From Hyphochytrium catenoides (Eukaryota > Sar > Hyphochytriomycetes > Hyphochytriales > Hyphochytriaceae): a DNA stretch of 43,088 nucleotides. Shown here piece by piece: positions 34,907 to 43,088 of this stretch. Each line of letters opens with the position of its first letter. Within the stretch, counting starts at the first letter, position 1. A program made the translations under genes and the position numbers. Under the pieces are notes generated by a model. That model searched no databases. It was not told the DNA's origin and was given only the letters and a program-made list of their open reading frames with translations. The stretch covers positions 4,583 to 47,670 of the forward strand of contig FLMG01000641.1 of the NCBI GenBank assembly GCA_900088475.1, given 5' to 3'.

Positions 34907-37580
34907 ATGGATGACTCGCAGCTCCAAGAGGCTGCAGACAGAGCTTTTAGCTTGTTAAGAAGTCAGGAGGAGCTTCTGGCGCATCATCATGAAGACGCAG
35001 AGGCTCTGCATTGTGACCACCACGACGGCCATGAAACAGAACTCCTCGCTTCACAGTTGCCGCTCGAAGAGAGCGAAACTGTCCAAGGAGAGCCTGGGGA
35101 AGAAAGACATAGAGAACATTCCACGCATCGAGCGCTAGAACTCTCCTCCTCTGCTGTCCCTCTTTCAACACTGAATCTGGTCCTTCCGTCACCTGTAAGG
35201 CGTGGGCGCGCCGGTCAGCCGGCGAGGATGTGGACGGGAGAGGAGGATGAGAAGCTGCGTTGGGCGGTGAAGAAATACCAAGAAAAGAACTGGAAGGCCG
35301 TAGCGGAACATCTACCAGGTGACCAAACCCCTTTCTCTTCTGTCGTTATCCTCTTTCCTTTCCATCTTTTTTCTTCTCCTCTCTCTCTCCCTCTCTCTGT
35401 CTCTCTCTCTCTCTTCTGCTTCTCTCGCTCTCTTCACTGCTTCTATCTTCCTTGTGAAGCTTCTGTGCGTCTGTCCAACCGATGCAGTCTTCATGCCCCG
35501 ACTTGACATCTGGCCGGATCTCTGTCTCACCTATAACCTATTCTCCTTCCTTCCATAAATGTTGCAACAGCTACTTCTTCTCCTCTCTTTCACTCTTCTT
35601 TCAACTGCTTTCCCTCAGGTTCTCCTCTCCTATCATTTCTCCCCTACTCGCTGGTCGTATGATAGTTGCCTGCCTCTTCTGAGGCCTTCGGCTAACTAAC
35701 TAAGGGGCTTTCTGCTAAGGTCGTTCGCACATACAATGCATGAGTCGGTGGAAGAACGTCCTCAGTGTCGATGTTGATCGCGGCCCTTGGACGGCAGAAG
35801 AGGACAAGGAGCTTATTGATCTCGTGAGCAAGAATGGACCAAAATGGGCAAAGGTGGCCAAGCTCCTCAGCAGCAACAGAGACAGCAAGCGTTGCAGGGA
35901 GAGATACCTTAACCATTTAGATCCTACCATTAGGAGAGGCGATTGGCGTCAGGAGGAAGACAGAGTGCTGTTGGAAGCGAGGCAAGAGCTTGGGAACAAA
36001 TGGAGCACCATCGCGCAGAGACTGCCAGGTGGAACCTTTCTCGCACACTGCGAGCTTCTTTTGTCCCTCTCTCTTAATGACTTATTTTCTCACACTTTTA
36101 CTTTACCTTTACGGATAGGGGCACTAAGCAGTTGTTTCTCTGTTTGCCATTAGGACGCAGTGTGACCGACGTGACGAACCGCTGGTACGCTCTCGCCAGA
36201 AAAGAGTTTCTTGGTCACATTACGCGTGTCATGGGTGCAGAGAGCGACCTGCTGCCGCACCCGCAGGCGAATAAGCGGCCGAGAGTCAACGAGGAGGTTA
36301 GAGGATGATGACTTTTGTGCATCTCTTTCTCTCTTCTTCTGTGTCCACGTGTCCTTTGTTATTCCTGTCATGTTCACCCCAGCCTTCTCTGGATATGAAT
36401 TCTCCGGGTAAGGTCTTTTGCCTGAAATAGCCACAATCGAGATCATTGTGACCCTTGTAAGCGTCGAATAAGAGCTAGACACTCATTGTCCGCCTTCCAT
36501 CGATGTGCCGCCGTGCCATAGGGCTTTGACGCTCAAGGTCGGAAGCTGCATAAATGGAGTAAGGAGGAAAGCGAGAAGCTCCGGCAATCCGTGCGAAAGT
36601 ACGGGCCATATGGCTGGAAAATTATTGCTAGGCAGATCCCTGGCCGCACTGCCGTGCAGTGCCAGCAACACTGGAACCAATTTCTCAAGCCAGGAGTCGC
36701 CAAGGTGAGTTGCGGGCGCCGCGTTAGCAATAACAATGTCTAGCCTCTCCTTCGACATGCTTCCTCACTACACAGTTTCGACTATTCACGCTCTGCGTCT
36801 CTTTTCTCTGCGATTGGCTATTCAGGGGAAGGGGTCATGGACTCCAGAGGAGGATGCTCTTCTCATGCAGAAGGTGCAGGAGTTGGGGCGCAAATGGGCA
36901 AAGATTGCCCAGGAGCTGCCTGGCAGGATAGGGAAACAGTGCAGGGAGAGGTAAACAATGTGGCTTTGGATTGTTGCTCCTTCACCACATATTTTAGTCT
37001 TTCTAACCCTTTAAAGTCTTAAGGTTGCCATGGCTATGCCTATCAGGAGCCTTCAAATGGCACAGATTGCGCTGACTTATGAACCTCTACGTCATATATT
37101 CGTCTCTTTAGGTATATCAACCACTTAGATCCGTCAATCAAGAGAGAGCCCTGGACGATGGAAGAGGTAATACCATGCCACCGTTGAAATAAGAGCGCAT
37201 TTCTCCTCCTACACCATTCCTCATTCCTCCAGAAAATGCGCGGAAGCGCTACAAGAGCTGCACTTCGCTGTTCCTCATCTCTTTCTAATCTGAACCTCGA
37301 ACGCTGTTCCTCTTCCTTCTCGCTATGTCATCCCTTTATACCTCTCACTATCCCTTTTGTTGTCTACTCTTGCCAGGAGAATATCCTCATTGAGGCTCAC
37401 CAACGTTTATGGAACAAGTGGTCCGAAATCGCCAAGCTTTTGCCTGGTCGGAGTTACAATGATGTGAAGAATCACTGGCTTTCTTCGTTACAGCGCAGAG
37501 TGCAGAGCGGGGAGCTAACCGTCTCGCTCACCGCTGTAGAGACAGAGATGGAGCTACATGGTGGAGAGCAGTCTAGCTGA
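34907..37580 (+). CDS. Six-repeat MYB protein (two tandem R1R2R3 blocks)
   Basis: Seven exons (34907-35318, 35720-36028, 36154-36296, 36522-36704, 36826-36950, 37112-37166, 37377-37580) encode 476 residues in frame; an in-frame TAA upstream fixes the ATG. The first ~105 residues are acidic and His-rich. Repeats lie at about 107-158, 159-210, 211-257, then after a 40-residue linker at 298-349, 350-402 and 403-450. Each keeps most of the regularly spaced Trp or aromatic residues. Repeats 2 and 5 share RCRERYLNHLDPTIRR and QCRERYINHLDPSIKR, the R2 signature of 3R-MYB proteins; repeats 3 and 6 end in DVTNRWYALARK and DVKNHWLSSLQRR, like R3. So a complete 3R-MYB DNA-binding block appears to be present twice. 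Animal c-Myb and plant MYB3R have one block and act in cell-cycle transcription. A SNAPc4-like relative is an alternative, but its repeat count and order differ. Confidence 0.9.
35360..35440. repeat. CT-rich low-complexity intron segment
   Basis: Intron 1 of the MYB gene (about 400 bp, long for this window) contains a ctctct/ttct-rich stretch. It creates artefactual Arg/Glu-rich and Ser/Leu-rich frames. Confidence 0.7.
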
Positions 37581-38019
37581 CCTGTTACGGGTATAGGAGA
37601 ATAGTCGACGCCACGAGTATAAGGATTCTGAGGCTCGCATGCATCGGGAAGCAGCAGAAAATTGAGAAGCAATGGACTGAGCCCAGGCAGAGAGCGTGTG
37701 GATAGAGGAGCCAAACACCATCTATTTATGATTGTGAATATGTAACCTAGCAGATTACTTCAGCGGCCTGCCCTCACCTTTCCCGTTGCTTTCGGCTGAT
37801 ACTGCCTTTGCAAGCCTGAGAGACAGAGAAAGACAGGGTTATCCTAATATCAGAAGCACAGGACTGGATGCGAAGGCTTTAATGCAGCTATAGCTCTATC
37901 TCAAGGAGAAGGCAACATTCAACTCTCGGCTGGTGGCAGTGTTGCTCGCAGAGAGAGCCAGGAGGACTCCACTGGTCGCTTGAAAGCTTGGAATACCGGT
38001 CACAGCGGGCATAAATTGT
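37581..38019. other. Convergent 3' spacer MYB/SH2
   Basis: 0.44 kb between two stop codons on opposite strands; I see no exon and no repeat. Confidence 0.5.
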
Positions 38020-41000
38020 CTAGCCTTGACTCTCAGCCTCTTCACGCCTCTTTAACTCGTCCTTGATGTTCTGCATGCGCTGTTTCAATTTCTCTAAGAC
38101 CCCAGCTCGAGTATGAGGAGGGTAAGACCATTGCAGCTCCTCGCAATAGTGCAAAGCGCGACGGAGATCTCCTGCTTTGCGACATACTATGGCCAAGTTG
38201 TTAAGAATGTCTCTCTCTTTCTTGCACCAGTCGCGGTAGAGCGTTTCCCTTTCTTCTCTCTCAATCGATGGACGTCTCTCTCCTTCTTCATCCTCGTCCT
38301 GCATATTTGCAACGACTTCTCTTGTCTTAAGCACACAAAGTTCGTAGCCCTCAATGGCAGCCTTCAGCTCTCCTTGCGCTGTGTACACTGTGGCGAGGTT
38401 ATTGAGCGCTCGTGCCTCTACAAGCTTGTTGCCTGCCAAGGAGAAGATAAAGTGAGGGAGTGAGAAAGGAGTGAAAGGAAGACACTTGACCAGAGAAGAG
38501 TTGTAACACTGTTTGTGGACGGTTGCTTAGAGAATCATGGGCGGATGAAGGAGAGAGAGGAAGAGAAAAGGCCCAAGAGAGAGATTGTGCAATCAGGTGT
38601 TGACGCAGCAGGATGGCTACGCACGCAGCAGGATGGCTACGTGCTTCAAGGAATGTGCAGGAACTGAGAAGGACAGGGCCGCGATGGTTCCCACCTCCTT
38701 CCCTAGCAACGCGAGTTGCCTGTTTGAAAAGCTCAGCGGCGAGCTCCAAAGCCTTATCTCCATAGAGCTGGTTCCCGCGATCCAGAAGTTCTGTCGCGGA
38801 GACTTTGTCTTCGACGACCCCCTCTACCCTCCCTGCAGCTTCCCTCTCTATCTCCCTCTCTTCTATAGCCAATCTTTGCAAGTTCATCCCTAAAACGCTC
38901 CCATACGCCGAGAAAGGAGAAGATAAGCCAGCAGTTGAAACTCCAGTCGCGACGGCTCCATAGGCAACCGCATCTGGGTTCCCTTCTGGTCCTGGCATAG
39001 TGGAAATGCCGCCATACACTGCAGAACCGTATGACGCGCCGGAGGTGGAATCCACAGATGAGAAAGGAGTGGAGACGGCTTGATATGTGCTTGAAAAGGT
39101 AGGTACAGACCCATAGAGAGAGGCAGGAGACGAAGTAACTATGGAGACCGAACCATACGCGGCATGCCCAATGATAGGGTTAGCTGCAGGCGTTCCTATC
39201 TGCCAGAGACCAGAAGGTAAAGGACATGGCGGTTAGAAACTAGAGCGCGATATCCCGTTCGCTAGCTGCCACGTTGCGGAACCACCACCATGGCCTTCAC
39301 CAATCCCTTATGGACTCTACTGTTACTCTGCCCTGCTCGTCTGTACCTTCTCGCCTCTTTCCCTAGTCCTCCACCTTTCATTTTTCCCTATATCTTGCAG
39401 CATATCTCACCATCGGGGTGCTCCCATAGACTCCGCCACCAGAGGTGAGGCCCTGCCCTGCGTTGAAGTTTGTAGCAAGGAGCTTCTGCGGCCAAGAGGG
39501 CCACCGCGTACAGCGAAATATGCAAGTCAGATGTATAGCGAAGTAGCCGACTATTGAGGGAAAGACCGCACCAGAGAAGCGAAGAGTGGGACAAATCGAG
39601 TGTCAAGAAACTGATTTACCGGCAGTGCGTGGCCTGCGGAGTTTTCTGAGGGGTTGTTACGAGCCTCTTCTCTGAAGCATTTGGAGAGGTGAGACAGAGC
39701 CTGAGGGGTGAGTAACACCATTAGTCATGTGACCGAAGGAGCATATTGCGACGACCATAAAAGAGAACCACCTCCTTAGCCACCGGAGGTGGGAACGGTC
39801 AGCAGCATATCTAACAAAGGTCAGTGGAGGGAAGCCTGGCTCTTCTCCTTACCGGAAGGCGAAGAACATTGTCATTTCTGACAACAAAGTCTGTTATAGA
39901 GAAAAAAGATGGCTCTCCCGGCCTCAAAGGGCAAGACAGACCGTAGCCTCCCTGCACAGACAGAAAGCGCAATCTCAGCTGAGCACAAGTGAAAAGTGGC
40001 TGGGCATGGCAGTTAGACGGTCTAGGATTCCCACGCAGGGTGAGAGCTTGAGAGCTCGGCCCATGAAGAAGCGAAGCAGATGCAAACTGTGTATGCAAGG
40101 ACAGGACATGTGTGGCAAGGAGACAACACAAAGGCTTCCCTAAGAACCGCCCCCTTAGCGCCTTGGACAACACCTAGATCGATGACAATGTTTTATTAGG
40201 CTGACAGACTTACCTCACCGATGTTGTGCAGGAGAGAGTGCTTTATGGCCCGAGCTGAGCGTGGACCGTCCACAGCTTCCACTGTCACGCGAGTCAGGAC
40301 GAATTTGGAGGGCTGGCTGTCCCCATAGCGGATTAGAAATTGGCCTGCACGGGCAGTTGTGAGACATCAGAAGATAACGAGTATAGTCCAATTCACAACC
40401 GCCTCACTCATGCTCCCCTATAGGTACCAGTGAGAGTAGCGCAGAGCGAGAGAGACGGCTAAAGAGGGAGGAGAGCGATCCTTACACGGCAAAGAGACGG
40501 CTACTGTTGAAGGTATCAGAAGCGTCGAAGGGCCGTAAATAGAAGAAAAGATGTAGCTACAAGGTAAAAGGTGCGAACAGGAATATCGAGTTACCAGGTG
40601 TCTTCTCCTGCAGTATGGATTCTGCCTCTAAGCGCGATAGGCGCCCATGGAACCACGGAGCCAGCAGCCCGTCCTGCACTAAGGCCACACTTGCCTTTCG
40701 AACGCAAGATGTCAGTCAGGCGCGTAAGACATAGGCTACCACAAAAGAACGAAAGCCTTAAGGACCTGAGCCAAGTTGAAAAAGATGGACGGGTAGGAGA
40801 AGAGGGTAACATGGGAATGCAGAGAACGGAGCTAAGGGGGCAGGTATCGTCGATTGGACCATGTTAAGGAGTGACATCCTCTCAGGTATAAAGAGAGCCC
40901 TCCCTCCTTACCTTCTTAAGACAGACTCTGAAGGGCCCAAATCTGTCAAGAAAGAGGCCAAACTGTGGCCATAGGCATATTAGAATAGAGGCATTCTTTC

Positions 41001-41043
41001 TCCTTGGTTTCCGTTCACGTACAACAGGCAAGAACTCTCTCTG

Positions 41044-41093
<50 letters not shown>

Positions 41094-41808
41094 GGTTGCT
41101 CTCTCGCTTCAGCATGACCATAATTTATCTAAGTTCTTACCTGTTCTGGGGTGACTCCTTCGTTATCCTGAGCGTCCAGTGCATACTTGATGATGAGTTG
41201 AAGGTGCTCTGGCAATCGGTCAGAGGTAAAGACCCAACCGCAAGCTTTCTGAAGTCAGTAGAGGAGTTTACATAACAGAAGGGGAGCCGTCAGATGTTTA
41301 GCACGGATGGAGGTGAGCGAACATCGTTCTCAGTAGTAACCGGAGAGTTGAAGTGAGCGTCCATCAAAGTCACGCTTACGAATAACCTCTATCACTCGAC
41401 GAACACCGAGAGAGAGAGAGAGCCAGATAGGTCATCATCCACCTTCTAAAGTTGGGACGGAGGGTGTGGGCTGAGAGAAGCGGAATAGGAACATGGCAAG
41501 TGAAAGAAATACTCGTGATAGAGGATGAGGACGAGTAGCAGATGGGATGTGTAGCGAGGAAGGATACAGAGAGAGACAAAGGACAAGGAGAGGCAAAGAG
41601 TATAGCGCGCTTACCAAGAGTCCGTCAAAAAAGATGTCATAATGCACCCATTCGCCAAACTGATGGCGCTTCCTGCAGGAACCACAGAAAGACAACTAAG
41701 GGCCGACCTCTTGCATCCTGAACTAAGATTGTTATGGCGGTACCAGAACTCTCTGCCTTCGATATCTCGAATAGCCGCAACAAAGTTGTTGTTGGTTACG
41801 GTGCTCAT
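38020..41808 (-). CDS. EF-hand-like/SH2/YG-rich/TPR protein
   Basis: Eleven exons (41808-41708, 41672-41615, 41248-41141, 40962-40912, 40673-40595, 40344-40214, 39951-39853, 39700-39620, 39485-39411, 39199-38695, 38432-38020) encode 566 residues in frame; an in-frame TAA precedes the ATG. Residues ~15-105 (EFWYRH, then LDAQDNEGVTPEQFGLFLDR and FGPF) resemble the EF-hand-like module before the SH2 domain in Cbl-type TKB domains. The SH2 domain spans ~112-208: PWFHGRLSRLEAESIL, GQFLIRYGDS with the phosphotyrosine-binding Arg at about 138, KFVLTRV and SFFSITDFVVRN. Residues ~230-380 are Ser/Ala/Gly-rich with seven Tyr-Gly motifs (such as AYGSVS and SYGSAVYGG). The C-terminus has TPR-like helices (ALNNLATVYTAQGELKAAIE, DILNNLAIVCRKAGDLRRAL). 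It is probably a phosphotyrosine-dependent adaptor. The first intron (35 bp) is short, so the first exon is less certain. Confidence 0.82.
38603..38640. repeat. Short direct repeat in an SH2-gene intron
   Basis: The 18-base unit acgcagcaggatggctac occurs twice, separated by gc, inside the last intron of the SH2/TPR gene. It looks like a recent slippage or local duplication. Confidence 0.85.
41046..41090. repeat. (TC)n microsatellite in an SH2-gene intron
   Basis: A pure run of about 22 TC units lies in intron 3 of the SH2/TPR gene, about 50 bp after the donor in the gene's direction. On the minus strand it is GA-rich and produces an Arg-Glu repeat open frame that is not coding. Confidence 0.95.
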
Positions 41809-43088
41809 AGCTTGTTAGAAAGGCAAAGGAACCGCATGAGGTCTCCCACAAAGCACCATCATGAGGTCTCCTACGTGCTTGTTGACTTCGGAGTGTGGCT
41901 CTCCACAGCTCTCTTATTCGTAGCTTTAGTCTTCTTCCGTCCAACCAGGCTTAGCAGACACTGTCCCCAGTCAGGATAAAGAGACCCCACAGAGACACAA
42001 GGAATTTCACAGAAGCTCTGTGGATCAAACAGCCTTTACCGAGGTTCCTCTCTTAACAGCTCGTGTCTGGCTGCGGCTCAGTCTCTTTCGTGCTGCTCCC
42101 TGAACGACGAAATAATCATCAAAATCTCTGTTTGCGGACGACAAGAGCTTCATCAGATCAGAAAAGCTTCACAGCTATCAGAATCGTGTAGTTGTTATCG
42201 CACTGTGACGCTGTATCACTCCAAACCCAACCAGAAAGACGCTACCGGCTCTCGTCCCTGTCCTCCTCCAGTACCTGTAATGTTTGACAACAGTTCGTAC
42301 AGCTGTACATCGGTTCTCATCAGGGCACAAACTCGGGGTATTCCGTGCTGCCATTCTTCGTCGCCCTCGTGGTGTGGAAGGCTATGCATAAAGTCTAGTA
42401 TGTAGTTACTCCACTTATTAGTTTCTCCAACTAGTAACTAAATAAATGTTCAAAGAACCTACAACCTTCCTTCACAAAATTATGATGATCTTCATCTGAT
42501 CTTCAGTCTTCTCTTTATAGTCCCTACTGTACGATAGTTCTACTAATGCTAATCTTCATATAGAGTTTGACGAATAAATAGGGAATCAGGCAAAAGGATG
42601 AAGAAAGTAGAAGACCGTATTACCGTCCATTGACTGCCTAGGAGTCCAAGACACCAAGCCACGAACAACCTGCTGCTGCCTGCTGATGATTCACGTTGTT
42701 GTTAAAGACGCTTGAGTAATAAAAAAGAAGAATGAACCGGACGAACATCATCGATCGGGAACTCTTCCTGGTGAAGTCTTTGATGGCTAGTTATCATCAT
42801 TATTCTTCTTCTACGCCCGCCGCTTTGTCAGGTAGAGGAGGAGATTAATAAAGTTGCAGTAGCATCCTTCGTCATATTCTTGTCTTGTTCTGCTCCATAA
42901 TAATAGCCTAGAAGAAGAAGTTAAGGTGAAGAAGAAGAAGTAGTCAGGAGTTGTAGCTATGGCCACAAGGAAGTAGAGCGGACGCAGAGTTCTATGTTGT
43001 TGATGAATCTTGCCTGGATTCGCAAGGGATCATCATTGCTAACATAATAATCCTCAAAGGATCCATAATATCCTTGCTTCTTCAGTCT
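41809..43088. other. Gene-free right end
   Basis: 1.28 kb upstream of the SH2/TPR gene. It contains AT-rich and AAG/GAAGAA-rich patches (42830-42950). No coding exon, RNA gene or repeat array is supportable; the promoter of the SH2/TPR gene should lie in the first part. Confidence 0.5.

Noticed and set aside
40882-41121. A minus-strand frame with a long Arg-Glu repeat.
   Set aside because: The repeat comes from the (TC)n microsatellite in an intron; only its end (FGLFLDRFGPF) is a real exon of the SH2/TPR gene.

Overview
The window is nuclear DNA of an intron-rich, gene-dense, probably single-celled eukaryote. Coding regions are cut by many short introns (mostly about 55-190 bp, with gtaag/gtgag/gtatg donors and ag acceptors), and the standard code fits everywhere. 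I rebuilt most genes exon by exon by hand; every model with a listed exon set keeps frame from ATG to stop. The lineage is not certain. A membrane protein at 29370-31325 resembles a family I associate with oomycetes and thraustochytrids, so a stramenopile is a reasonable but weak guess.

Layout, left to right: a gene-free, low-complexity left end with a 150-bp tandem duplication and degenerate CCCTAA units (1-2148); an MPPED-type metallophosphoesterase with a long C-terminal tail carrying three Cx2C-x5-GHxH repeats (-); RGP1, a Rab6/Ypt6 GEF subunit (+); NUP155 (-); ARMT1/DUF89 phosphatase (+); GTP cyclohydrolase I feedback regulatory protein, GFRP (-); ADAT2-type tRNA adenosine deaminase (-); a B-box/DUF2009 (UPF0652) protein (+); an unrecognised 116-residue five-exon gene (+); a carbonyl reductase-like SDR with no intron (+); a polytopic membrane protein (-); a small mitochondrial PreY/Trm112-like protein (-); a MYB protein with six repeats, i.e. 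two R1R2R3 blocks in tandem (+); an EF-hand-like/SH2/TPR protein (-); and a gene-free right end (41809-43088).

The genes do not form one pathway. They are core eukaryotic functions (nuclear pore, Golgi trafficking, wobble inosine, metabolite repair, pterin control, mitochondrial methyltransferase support) with three unusual regulatory architectures. Neighbours are often head to head with 0.6-1.1 kb shared 5' regions (MPPED/RGP1, NUP155/ARMT1, ADAT2/DUF2009, PreY/MYB), and one tail-to-tail pair (RGP1/NUP155) has stop codons only 31 bp apart.

The best candidates for something undescribed are the Cx2C-x5-GHxH repeat on the metallophosphoesterase, the six-repeat MYB protein, and the SH2-YG-rich-TPR protein.
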